Assembly (NCBI GenBank): GCA_028688235.1
Contig: JAQTYP010000102.1
Coordinates: forward strand, 1 to 9,577
DNA from: Methylomonas sp.
GTDB lineage: Bacteria; Pseudomonadota; Gammaproteobacteria; Methylococcales; Methylomonadaceae
Length of the DNA stretch: 9,577 nucleotides
Direction: 5' to 3'
The notes under the pieces were generated by a model that searched no databases, was not told where the DNA came from, and saw nothing but the letters and a program-made list of their open reading frames with translations. The position numbers and the translations under genes were made by a program. Shown here piece by piece: positions 1-6,671 of this stretch; within the stretch, counting starts at the first letter, position 1; each line of letters opens with the position of its first letter.

Positions 1-158
1 ATAACATAGAGCATTGTTTTTTATGGTATTGTTATTGTTGTTGTCTGCGTGCGTGCCAGCACCCTGTCGCTAGGTAGTGGTTGCTTGGAAGCTTGCCTGC
101 CAGGGTATTCTCGGACAGGCTCCTAGGGCGGCGCTGGAATGAATCTGACAAAGTAGAA
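1..158. other. Non-coding left edge, no gene recognised
   Basis: I see no convincing gene in this stretch, which follows the 3' end of the minus-strand esterase gene. A short T-rich run and a TTG/TTA-type low-complexity patch lie at about 16-44. A weak imperfect inverted repeat (GCCTG at 95-99 against CAGGC at 116-120) could be part of a transcript end for the esterase gene, but no U-tract follows it on the minus strand, so I do not call a terminator. The plus-strand frames are interrupted early by stop codons, and the one frame open to about position 77 gives an unlikely Cys-rich peptide. Confidence 0.5.
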
Positions 159-758
159 TTAGAGCAGCACCTCTATATAAGGCCAAATTTTTTCCGCGAT
201 GAGGGGTTGGGCCGATGCGTTGGGGTGCAGGCCGTCGGGTTGCATCAAATCCGGGTTTAATGCAATGTCTTCCAGGATGAAGGGCACCAGCGGAACATTC
301 AGTTCGGTCGACAATTCCCGGTAGACGTTGTAGAACATATCGACGAAGCGTTTGCCGTAATTGGGCGGTATCTTCATGCCCAGCATCAGCACTTTGGCGC
401 CGGATTGCCTGCAACGGCCGATGATTTCGCTTAGGTTGCTTCTCATTTGTTGCGGCGACAGGCCGCGCAAGCCGTCGTTGGCGCCGAGCTCCACCAGCAC
501 CAGCTCGGGTTTATGCTTTGCCAGTACCTGATCGATGCGCGCCAAGCCTCCGGCGGAAGTATCGCCGCTGATGCTTTCATTGCTGATAACATGGCCGTCA
601 TGCCGTTGATTGAACCTTTGTTGCAACAGACTGACCCAACCGGCGCCCGCATCGATGCCGTAACCGGCACTGATGCTGTCACCCAATACGACTATCGATT
701 TCGCCGCCGCGGTCAGCGGCAGCAGTCCTAATATAACGATTAAAACAAGACGATACAT
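159..758 (-). CDS. tesA: Periplasmic GDSL/SGNH esterase, TesA family (arylesterase / thioesterase I / lysophospholipase)
   Basis: The product has 199 residues and is a secreted SGNH hydrolase that cleaves ester or thioester bonds of acyl compounds such as lysophospholipids and acyl-CoA analogues. Residues 1-19 form a signal peptide (MYRL, then a hydrophobic run ending in TAAA before K20). All SGNH blocks are visible: the GDS nucleophile motif with Ser28, the oxyanion Gly65 in SGDTSAGG, Asn94 in LGANDG, and the Asp175/His178 pair in DGLHPN. Size matches E. coli TesA. I chose the ATG at 758 because it is directly followed by the signal peptide. The open frame continues upstream to 1007, but that part is antisense to the ABC ATPase and does not look like protein. 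A weak GGAA element lies about 8 nt upstream of the start, inside the divergent gene. The neighbouring ybbA/ybbP genes point to a joint role in handling hydrophobic esters at the membrane. The family call is firm; the substrate is not known. Confidence 0.95.
   Translation of the reverse strand: MYRLVLIVILGLLPLTAAAKSIVVLGDSISAGYGIDAGAGWVSLLQQRFNQRHDGHVISNESISGDTSAGGLARIDQVLAKHKPELVLVELGANDGLRGLSPQQMRSNLSEIIGRCRQSGAKVLMLGMKIPPNYGKRFVDMFYNVYRELSTELNVPLVPFILEDIALNPDLMQPDGLHPNASAQPLIAEKIWPYIEVLL
732..737 (+). promoter_or_regulatory. Possible -10 element for ybbA-ybbP
   Basis: TATAAC matches the sigma-70 -10 consensus at five of six bases and sits about 22 bp before the ATG at 760, inside the tesA signal-peptide codons. 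No convincing -35 box lies at the right distance (the upstream sequence is GC-rich), so this is only a candidate. If real, the ybbA transcript would have a leader of roughly 15-20 nt. Confidence 0.25.
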
Positions 759-759
759 A

Positions 760-1452
760 ATGCAAATTCCATCCGACAAAACAGATTCCAAGCCTATCAT
801 CATCGCGCAAAATTTGGGTAAATCGGTGCCAACCTCCGAAGGGGAGTTGCATATCCTGTCATCGGTGGACTTAATCATCGAACGCGCGGAAAGCATGGCC
901 ATAGTCGGCGAATCCGGTTCCGGTAAGACCACATTGTTGAGTTTGCTGGCTGGATTGGATACGCCCAGCACGGGTTCCGTGCATATCGACGGGCGGGACA
1001 TCACCAAGATGGACGAGGACGGCAGGGCGCTATTGCGGAATGCGCTGGTGGGGTTTGTGTTTCAAACGTTTCAGTTGTTGCCGGGGTTGACGGCATTGGA
1101 AAACGTCATGCTGCCCTTGGAGTTGAGCGGCGATCCATCTGCCGAGGATGCCGCCCGCGCTTTGCTCAATAGGGTTGGGCTGGATAAGCGCTTGCGGCAT
1201 ACGCCCAAGCAATTGTCCGGCGGAGAGCAGCAGCGGGTGGCCTTGGCGAGGGCATTCGTGACCCATCCCGCAATCTTGTTTGCCGACGAGCCTACCGGTA
1301 ACCTGGATAGCAAGACCGGTGCGCGGATTATCGACTTGCTATTCGAATTGAATCAGGAAAAACGCACGACGCTGGTCTTGGTTACCCACGACGCGTCGCT
1401 GGCGGCGCGCTGTGGGCGCGTGATCCGCATAGCGGCGGGAGGCCTGGCATGA
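760..1452 (+). CDS. ybbA: ABC transporter ATP-binding protein, YbbA type
   Basis: This 230-residue protein is the cytoplasmic ATPase of a MacB/LolD-like (type VII) ABC system and would power the YbbP-type permease encoded next. Visible motifs in order: Walker A GESGSGKT at 50-57, Q-loop Gln102 in FVFQTF, signature LSGGEQQ at 152-158, Walker B ILFADEP with catalytic Glu177, D-loop around Asn181-Leu182-Asp183, and the switch His210 in VTHD. The sequence follows E. coli YbbA closely (KSV, GESGSGK, GFVFQ, LSGGEQQRVALARAF, VTHD, LAARC). I chose ATG 760 because homology begins soon after it. An upstream in-frame ATG at 673 would add 29 unlikely residues antisense to tesA. Only a weak purine-rich stretch (AAGACG) precedes the start. 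The 3' end overlaps ybbP by four bases (ATGA), which implies translational coupling. Confidence 0.95.
   Translation: MQIPSDKTDSKPIIIAQNLGKSVPTSEGELHILSSVDLIIERAESMAIVGESGSGKTTLLSLLAGLDTPSTGSVHIDGRDITKMDEDGRALLRNALVGFVFQTFQLLPGLTALENVMLPLELSGDPSAEDAARALLNRVGLDKRLRHTPKQLSGGEQQRVALARAFVTHPAILFADEPTGNLDSKTGARIIDLLFELNQEKRTTLVLVTHDASLAARCGRVIRIAAGGLA
1437..1442 (+). promoter_or_regulatory. Ribosome binding site of ybbP
   Basis: GGGAGG lies six bases before the ATG at 1449, within the last codons of ybbA. It is a strong Shine-Dalgarno match and fixes the ybbP start at the ATGA overlap. Confidence 0.75.
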
Positions 1453-3932
1453 ATCGCTTTAAATTGGCATGGCGCATGTTGATGCGCGACGGCCGTTCCG
1501 GCGAGTTGACGCTGTTGGTTATGGCTTTGCTGATTGCGGTGGCCAGCACGACGACGATATCGCTGTTTGCCGACAGGTTGCAGCGCACGATGGCGATACA
1601 GGCGGCCGAATTCCTGGCCGGTGATCTGGTTATTGCAGGGCCCGCACCCGTGGCTTGGGATTGGTTGAAACGGGCTGCCGATTCGGGATTAAGAGGATCA
1701 CAGACCGTGGAGTTTACCAGTGTCTTGCTCGAAAACGAGCAGATGCTGGTGGCCGCGGTCAAAGTCACGGGCCCAGGCTATCCGCTCAGAGGTTTTTTGA
1801 AAACCCAGCATGCCGAAGCCGGTGAAGAGCAAAAGACCTTAGAAGGGCCGGAATCGGGAACGGCATGGGTGGAAAAGCGCGTGTTATCTGCATTGCATCT
1901 AAGCCTGGGCGATACGTTGACGGTCGGCGAAAAAGCCTTGCGCATCGACAGAGTCTTGACCTACGAACCCGATAAACGCGGCGATTTTTACAGTTTTTCA
2001 CCGCGAGTGCTGATCAATCAGGCCGACTTGCAGGCCACTGGCGTCATGCAGCCTGGCAGCCAGGTGCGTTATTTCTTTCAATTTGCCGGCGCCGAAAGCG
2101 ACATAAAGGCCTTCAAGCGGGAAATCAAACCGAAACTCAACCCGTCCCAACGCATACTGGATATTCATGAGGATAGGCCGGAATTGGGGGCGGCTTTGAA
2201 ACGAGCCGAGCGCTATCTGGGTTTGTCCAGTACCGTCGTGATTTTGATAGCCGGAGTCGCCATTGCAATGGCGGCCGGGCGCTATACCGAACGCCATTTC
2301 AATACTACCGCCGTGTTGCGGTGTTTAGGTTGCCGGCAGACTGAAATCGTCAAGCTCTACGTTTATCAGTTTTTATTGCTGGGAGCCTTGGCCAGCACCG
2401 GCGGCTGTCTGTTGGGCTGGTTGGGGCAGATGGGCTTGTTTTATCTGTTGAAGCCCTTGTTGCCGCCTCAGTTGGCAGGTCCCGGGCTCTTAGCCGTGGC
2501 TATGGGGTTCGTGATCGGTATGGCCGTGTTGTTTGGTTTTGCCTTGCCGCCTTTGTTGCGGCTGAGCGGGGTTTCGGCGTTGAGAGTGTTACGCCGCGAG
2601 CTCGAACCTCTGCCGGCAAAGGCCTGGCTGATCTATGGCCTGTCGATTTCGCTGATGACAGTATTGGTTTGGCGCCATAGCAACGATTGGCAAATGACCG
2701 CCGGCATCGTCGGTACGAGTTTGCTGGTATTGCTGCTTTTGGCTTTATTGTTATCTCAACTGTTGAAATGGTCGGCGGCAGGCTTGTCGCGATGGTCCGT
2801 GACTTGGCGCTTCGGGATGCAGGCAGCGATAAGGCAGCGCTCTGCCAGCGTCGGTCAAATGCTGGCTTTCGGCATCACGCTGGCGGCGATGGGTTTGAGT
2901 TTCATCGTCCGTAGCGATTTGATCGAACAATGGCGGCAACAATTGCCCGAACGGGCGCCTAACCATTTTGTGCTAAACCTGATTCCCGACAGCTTGGCGG
3001 CGTTCGAGCGCGATTTGCGGGAGAACGGTGTAAATAGTAGCCGTTTTTATCCCATCGTTCGCGGACGCCTGGTGGCTATCAACGATGAGGCCGTGCAACG
3101 GCGGGTCAGCAAGGACAGCAGGGGAGAGGGCGCCACGCAACGCGATTTGAGTCTGACTTGGGCACGGGAATTGCCGGAAGACAATGTCGTTACGGATGGA
3201 GATTCCTGGCACGGAGATCAAGCGGGTTGGGTGTCGGTCGAGCAAAAACTGGCGGAAAGTTTGGGTATCGCGGTAGGCGATCGCTTGTCGTTTACGATAG
3301 GCAGCGCCCTGGTCGTTGTAAAGGTGGCGAATATTCGCAGCCTGGAATGGGATAGCATGAAACCCAATTTTTACATGATATTTTCCGAAGGTAGCTTGGA
3401 GGGGTTTCCCGCCACCTATATGACCAGTTTCCATTTGGCCGACGCGCAAAAAAATCTGTTGAATCGGCTGATAAAAAGCTATCCGGCTATTACGGTGCTG
3501 GAAGTCGATCAGATATTACGCCAGTTCAAGACCATACTCGAACAGCTGACGCGGGCCGTCGACCTGTTGTTGTATTCCGCGCTGCTGGCCGGCTTCATGG
3601 TGTTGTTTGCCGCAGTTTACGCTTCGCTGGATCAGCGCATACATGAAGGGGCTTTGATGCGTACCCTGGGTGCCCGGCGGGCGTGGCTCAGGAAAACGCA
3701 TTTGATTGAATTTTGCTTGCTGGGCGTTTCATCGGGAATGTTGGCGGTGGTCATCTCGCAGGCCGTCTTATTTGTATTGTATCGCTGGGTCATGCATATC
3801 CCCTTTCAAATATCCGTTTGGGTCTGCGTCATGCTGCCGCTCATCGGTGGCGTAGCGGTCGGTTTGGCGGGGTTCTGGGGCGTCAGGGCCGTAGTGACGC
3901 AATCGCCTATGCGTGTGCTGCGGCGTATTTAA
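1449..3932 (+). CDS. ybbP: ABC transporter permease, YbbP type, FtsX family
   Basis: The product has 827 residues, similar to E. coli YbbP (about 800). It is an inner-membrane permease with a large periplasmic part, expected to work with the YbbA-type ATPase. Hydrophobic segments can be placed at about 18-40, 258-277, 302-326, 346-368, 393-408, 417-438, 465-486, 705-725, 752-775 and 788-812, giving ten spans. Two extracytoplasmic regions (about 42-256 and 490-700) correspond to the MacB-like periplasmic domains. The FtsX repeats end in the typical SALRVLRRE (375-383) and SPMRVLRRI (819-827) sequences. The coupling segments ending ALMRTLGARR (735-744) and AVLRCLGCRQ (288-297) are typical of the family. 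To my knowledge YbbA-YbbP is reported to associate with TesA in E. coli and to extract or process hydrophobic compounds; that role here is inferred from gene order and similarity. No damage or frameshift is seen. Confidence 0.93.
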   Translation: MNRFKLAWRMLMRDGRSGELTLLVMALLIAVASTTTISLFADRLQRTMAIQAAEFLAGDLVIAGPAPVAWDWLKRAADSGLRGSQTVEFTSVLLENEQMLVAAVKVTGPGYPLRGFLKTQHAEAGEEQKTLEGPESGTAWVEKRVLSALHLSLGDTLTVGEKALRIDRVLTYEPDKRGDFYSFSPRVLINQADLQATGVMQPGSQVRYFFQFAGAESDIKAFKREIKPKLNPSQRILDIHEDRPELGAALKRAERYLGLSSTVVILIAGVAIAMAAGRYTERHFNTTAVLRCLGCRQTEIVKLYVYQFLLLGALASTGGCLLGWLGQMGLFYLLKPLLPPQLAGPGLLAVAMGFVIGMAVLFGFALPPLLRLSGVSALRVLRRELEPLPAKAWLIYGLSISLMTVLVWRHSNDWQMTAGIVGTSLLVLLLLALLLSQLLKWSAAGLSRWSVTWRFGMQAAIRQRSASVGQMLAFGITLAAMGLSFIVRSDLIEQWRQQLPERAPNHFVLNLIPDSLAAFERDLRENGVNSSRFYPIVRGRLVAINDEAVQRRVSKDSRGEGATQRDLSLTWARELPEDNVVTDGDSWHGDQAGWVSVEQKLAESLGIAVGDRLSFTIGSALVVVKVANIRSLEWDSMKPNFYMIFSEGSLEGFPATYMTSFHLADAQKNLLNRLIKSYPAITVLEVDQILRQFKTILEQLTRAVDLLLYSALLAGFMVLFAAVYASLDQRIHEGALMRTLGARRAWLRKTHLIEFCLLGVSSGMLAVVISQAVLFVLYRWVMHIPFQISVWVCVMLPLIGGVAVGLAGFWGVRAVVTQSPMRVLRRI

Positions 3933-3953
3933 GCCATGGCCCTAAAGCCACAT

Positions 3954-3983
3954 TTGCATATTCGAACAGGGTGATTTTGTAAT
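3954..3983 (+). promoter_or_regulatory. Weak sigma-70-like promoter candidate
   Basis: TTGCAT (3954-3959) and TGTAAT (3978-3983) are separated by 18 bp. The -10 box matches TATAAT at five of six bases, but the -35 box matches only at its TTG. It would give a leader of about 170 nt before the activator gene at 4159. Alternative promoters nearer the gene are equally possible. Confidence 0.25.
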
Positions 3984-4063
3984 ATCTCTCTAACATGGAA
4001 TGACCTGCATTCACGAAAATCATCGCAAATTTTGCTTTATCGTTAAAATGTGCGATGGAAGGC

Positions 4064-4090
4064 TGTCATAAGTGTCATGCAAAGCTGACA
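4064..4090. promoter_or_regulatory. Possible operator: two direct TGTCA half-sites plus an inverted TGACA
   Basis: TGTCA occurs at 4064-4068 and 4073-4077, and its inverse TGACA at 4086-4090. The second and third sites form an inverted repeat with an 8-bp spacer (13 bp centre to centre). The set lies 69-95 bp upstream of the activator ATG, a usual place for an operator or for self-binding of a Fis-type regulator. The sites are short and could arise by chance; no binding protein is implied by sequence alone. Confidence 0.3.
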
Positions 4091-4158
4091 TGGCTGGCGT
4101 AAATGGCTGTCGGCCGGGTAGGGTTATACGCTGAGTAATCAACTAGTAATTAAGGCTT

Positions 4159-5469
4159 ATGTCGCAGAGTGTCTTTAAGTTGGAATCGTTTCTGGAAACC
4201 CATGAACAGCCGTTTGTGGTGATTAGCGCCGATTTACAGGTGGTGGCGGTAAATCGTGCCTGGGAAGCGACTTTCGGCATCGACCGTGTGCATCGTGTAG
4301 GTAAACCTTGTTGCGACCAGCAAGGGGCTTGTCGGCACAAACATCTGTTTCAAACATTGGAGCCCTATGCCGGTATTTTCGAGGTAGAAGCCGGGAACGA
4401 CACAAAAAAGCTGCTCAACGTGCGCGGATATCCTTTATTGGATGCCGATGGCAGGCTGTATTTGGGCGAATTGCAAAGCCTGTTGCAAAAATCCGGCGAA
4501 AATGTCCAGCAAACGGGCTTGGTCGGGGGCTGCGAAATCTTCATGCGCCTGAAAGCCCAATTGCAGCAGGCAGCGTCGACTTCCGCTCCGGTATTGTTAT
4601 TAGGTGAAACAGGAACTGGCAAGGAACTTGCTGCTGAATTTGTGCATCGGCATTCGCCACAAGCACGCGGCGAATTCGTTATCGCCGATTGCACGGTGTT
4701 TGGCGAGGATTTATTCGAGAGCGAGTTATTTGGACATGAAAAAGGGGCATTTACAGGAGCTGCTTCGAGTAAGAAGGGTTTATTCGAGCTGGCAGATCAT
4801 GGCACATTGTTTCTTGATGAAATCGGTGAATTGCCGCTTTCTCAGCAAGCAAAATTGTTGCGCGCCATTGAAAGTGGACAGTTTAGACGGGTGGGGGGGA
4901 CTTCGACCCTTAAGGCATCGGTTCGGGTCGTTTGCGCGACCCACAGAAGCCTAGCCGAGATGGTCAGGCAAGGTCGATTTAGAGAAGATTTGTTCTATCG
5001 CTTGTCGGTCTTTCCTATCCAAATTCCGCCGTTGCGGGAACGTAAGCAAGATATTCCGCTTTTGGTTGACCATTTCTTGCAGCAATTTGGCCTCATTCGA
5101 GGACGCCATGTGGCGATGAGCAGGGAAGGACTGATAAAGCTGATACAACATACTTGGCCGGGGAATATTCGTGAACTGAAAAATTGTTTGCAATTGGCCG
5201 TTAGTTTGTGCGGGGGCGATACGATACAAGAAAACGATATTCACTTCATGCGCAGGATAGAGGAAGACATGCAGCCCATTACGAATTTTTCCCCGGTCCC
5301 GCCCCTGCCGCAGGCATCGGCGTCTTTGTCTGCCGTTGAACAGTATGAAGCCAATTTCATCATGAGTTTGATCAAAAAATACCAGGGCAATCGTAAATTA
5401 ATAGCTGCCGAAATGAATATTAGCGAAAGGACGTTGTATCGCAAATTAAACCGGCTGAATTTGAATTAG
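4159..5469 (+). CDS. Sigma-54-dependent transcriptional activator with N-terminal PAS-like domain
   Basis: The 436-residue protein is a bacterial enhancer-binding protein. Residues about 10-110 look like a PAS fold (FVVISADLQVVAVNRAWEATFG, then a conserved NVRGYPLLDADGR end) rather than a receiver domain. The AAA+ core is complete: Walker A GETGTGKE at 149-156, the sigma-54 contact loop GAFTGA at 196-201, Walker B TLFLDEIGE with Asp220-Glu221, arginine-finger region FREDLFYRL at 274-282, and WPGNIRELKN at 333-342. A Fis-type helix-turn-helix occupies about 410-434 (AAEMNISERTLYRKLNRL). The PAS part carries a cluster Cys51-Cys52, Cys58, His60, His62 (GKPCCDQQGACRHKH) that could sense redox state or bind metal or haem; this is inference. 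ATG 4159 follows an in-frame stop at 4147, so the start is well limited. The only Shine-Dalgarno-like element (AAGG) sits unusually close. The targets are unknown; the HDOD gene 8 bp downstream is probably co-transcribed. Confidence 0.92.
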   Translation: MSQSVFKLESFLETHEQPFVVISADLQVVAVNRAWEATFGIDRVHRVGKPCCDQQGACRHKHLFQTLEPYAGIFEVEAGNDTKKLLNVRGYPLLDADGRLYLGELQSLLQKSGENVQQTGLVGGCEIFMRLKAQLQQAASTSAPVLLLGETGTGKELAAEFVHRHSPQARGEFVIADCTVFGEDLFESELFGHEKGAFTGAASSKKGLFELADHGTLFLDEIGELPLSQQAKLLRAIESGQFRRVGGTSTLKASVRVVCATHRSLAEMVRQGRFREDLFYRLSVFPIQIPPLRERKQDIPLLVDHFLQQFGLIRGRHVAMSREGLIKLIQHTWPGNIRELKNCLQLAVSLCGGDTIQENDIHFMRRIEEDMQPITNFSPVPPLPQASASLSAVEQYEANFIMSLIKKYQGNRKLIAAEMNISERTLYRKLNRLNLN

Positions 5470-5477
5470 GCAATCAC

Positions 5478-6404
5478 ATGCAGTCTACCTTACTAAACTG
5501 GGCGCTCGGCGCCATCGATTCGAAAAGCGGTTTCACGCCGCCCGTGGATATGCGCGAAGCGATATCGGGTATTCGGGCGCTTCCGCCGCTTCCGGGAACG
5601 GCGGCGCGCATTATCGAATTAATCTCAGATCCCGAGTCCGATGTCGACGAGTTGGTCCAAATCATCGAACTCGATCCGATTCTGGCCGCGCAAATCATTC
5701 GCTGGGCCAGTTCCGCGTTATACGGTTATCGGGGGCAGATTACGACGGTACGCAACGCCATTATTCGGGTGTTGGGGTTCAATTTCGTACTAGACATGGC
5801 TCTGGGGCTCGCGGTAATGGCGCCGTTAAGAGCTCCAAAAGACGGGATCATGGGTACGCGCATGTTCTGGATACACGCTTTGGCCAGTACCCGGCTCATG
5901 CTGCGGCTGGCCAAGATATTGCCCGCCGAAGTCGATATGAGACCCGAAGAAATTTTTCTGGTGGCTTTATTGCACAACATAGGTTTTCCGCTGTTCGGTC
6001 ATCAATTTCCGTCGGAGTTCGGCTATTTGGACCAACTGCTCAAGGTCAACCCAAGTCTATCCCTTTACAACATGGAAACGTTTACCTTCGGGGTCAATCA
6101 TGCACAAATAGGAACCTGGCTGATGGAGGCTTGGGCCATGCCTAAGGTGATTAGCGATATCGTTTATCACCACCATAATCCGTTTTACCGGGGGGAACAT
6201 TACCGACTGAACGTTCTGACCTATGTCAACGATTATTTGTTGGGCCAGATAGGCATAGGCGATGCGGTTAACCAAACCTGTCCCGACGAAGTCTGGGCTA
6301 CGTTGGGATTGGCGCCGGCGATGGGGTTTAATGTTCTCGATGAGCTTCAAACCGAAATTCAGATCATCATCGACATGGCTGATGACCTGACCGGCGAGCG
6401 TTGA
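5478..6404 (+). CDS. HDOD-domain signalling protein
   Basis: This 308-residue cytoplasmic protein has an HDOD domain over about 27-235, a degenerate HD-type output domain found in bacterial signalling proteins and usually thought to act by protein contact rather than catalysis. Typical features are LPPLPGTAARIIELISDP (35-52), the IIELDPILAAQIIRWASSALYG helices (62-83), TTVRNAIIRVLG (89-100), ALLHNIG (163-169) and NHAQIGTWLMEAWAMP (207-222), then YHHHNP. The HD pair is replaced by His166-Asn167, consistent with loss of phosphodiesterase activity. The region after residue 245 has no domain I recognise. The start lies 8 bp after the stop of the sigma-54 activator gene, with a weak AGG overlapping that stop codon as the only ribosome binding signal. 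Co-transcription with the activator is likely, so it may modulate the activator or act in the same pathway; this is inference. Confidence 0.9.
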   Translation: MQSTLLNWALGAIDSKSGFTPPVDMREAISGIRALPPLPGTAARIIELISDPESDVDELVQIIELDPILAAQIIRWASSALYGYRGQITTVRNAIIRVLGFNFVLDMALGLAVMAPLRAPKDGIMGTRMFWIHALASTRLMLRLAKILPAEVDMRPEEIFLVALLHNIGFPLFGHQFPSEFGYLDQLLKVNPSLSLYNMETFTFGVNHAQIGTWLMEAWAMPKVISDIVYHHHNPFYRGEHYRLNVLTYVNDYLLGQIGIGDAVNQTCPDEVWATLGLAPAMGFNVLDELQTEIQIIIDMADDLTGER

Positions 6405-6515
6405 CAGCGATGATTAAAAAGTGAGTCAGAGAAAAACTTAATAAATCAATTGGTTGTCATGTTTTTTCTGTCGCCTTTTGGGGTGTGATTCGATGTCGGC
6501 GGCTATTTGAAAACT

Positions 6516-6555
6516 ATCGTGATTTTCGTGTACTTCGTCGACGAAACGATTTTTT
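6516..6555 (+). terminator. Possible transcription terminator downstream of the HDOD gene
   Basis: The left arm ATCGT (6516-6520) plus TTCGT (6525-6529), with a four-base bulge between, can pair with ACGAA (6541-6545) plus ACGAT (6546-6550), followed by a run of six T (6550-6555). An alternative fold uses the 12-bp palindrome TTCGTCGACGAA at 6534-6545. The stem is AT-rich and bulged and lies about 110 bp after the HDOD stop codon, so it is only a moderate candidate. Confidence 0.35.
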
Positions 6556-6630
6556 CCAGGATAAACGAGTCGCTTAGGCAAGGGTTACCTGTTTGGTGGC
6601 TTATCCACCGCGATTAGTTCTAATACTTAG

Positions 6631-6663
6631 GGTGTAAACGGTGACCGCCTGTGCCCTTACACC
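6631..6663 (+). repeat. Inverted repeat / possible 5' stem-loop before the PP2C start
   Basis: GGTGTAA (6631-6637) pairs exactly with TTACACC (6657-6663), enclosing a 19-base loop that holds a smaller palindrome GGTGACC (6640-6646). It ends eight bases before the ATG at 6672, so in RNA it would lie over the initiation region, while the alternative GTG start at 6651 would fall inside its loop. It may be an operator or an RNA structure that limits translation; it may also be chance. Confidence 0.35.
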
Positions 6664-6671
6664 TTTGTCGG

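Larger units (their letters stand above)
3933..4158. other. Intergenic regulatory region between ybbP and the sigma-54 activator gene
   Basis: This 226-bp gap holds no gene. It contains a weak sigma-70-like promoter (separate entry), an 11-bp palindrome GCAAATTTTGC at 4025-4035 and a set of TGTCA half-sites at 4064-4090 (separate entry). No clear terminator follows ybbP. I searched for the GG-N10-GC core of a sigma-54 promoter and found none that fits. Confidence 0.5.
6405..6671. other. Intergenic leader rich in inverted repeats, upstream of the PP2C gene
   Basis: No gene is seen here. The stretch holds several short inverted repeats: TTCGTCGACGAA (6534-6545) within a hairpin with a following T-run, GGTGG/CCACC (6595-6609), ATTAG/CTAAT (6613-6624) and GGTGTAA/TTACACC (6631-6663). 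A -10-like TCTAAT lies at 6619-6624 without a good -35 box. I compared it by eye with known riboswitch patterns such as the cyclic di-GMP GEMM class and found no match. Confidence 0.5.

Noticed and set aside
28..44. TTG/TTA low-complexity run as a possible repeat array
   Set aside because: It is too short and irregular to be a tandem repeat or a CRISPR-like element.
70..414. A 114-codon open frame on the minus strand across the tesA 3' end
   Set aside because: It overlaps the well-supported tesA in another frame, and its translation has no domain features and an implausible composition.
673..759. Earlier start for the YbbA-type ATPase
   Set aside because: The 29 added residues lie antisense to the tesA signal peptide and catalytic Ser region and do not resemble YbbA proteins.
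759..1007. N-terminal extension of the TesA frame to an upstream ATG at 1007
   Set aside because: It would be antisense to the Walker A region of ybbA, and the signal peptide must start near residue 1 to work, which fits ATG 758.
2973..3449. A 158-codon open frame antisense to ybbP
   Set aside because: It overlaps a fully supported permease gene, has no ribosome binding site and its translation shows no recognisable domain.
5973..5978. His-Asn instead of His-Asp in the HDOD protein as a sign of a broken gene
   Set aside because: HDOD domains are defined by degeneration of the HD catalytic residues, so this change is ordinary for the family and the gene is intact.
6598..6611. GG-N10-GC spacing resembling a sigma-54 promoter core upstream of the phosphatase gene
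   Set aside because: Only TGGC and GC agree with the consensus; the remaining positions do not, and such a core is expected by chance about once per 250 bp. It also overlaps the GGTGG/CCACC inverted repeat.
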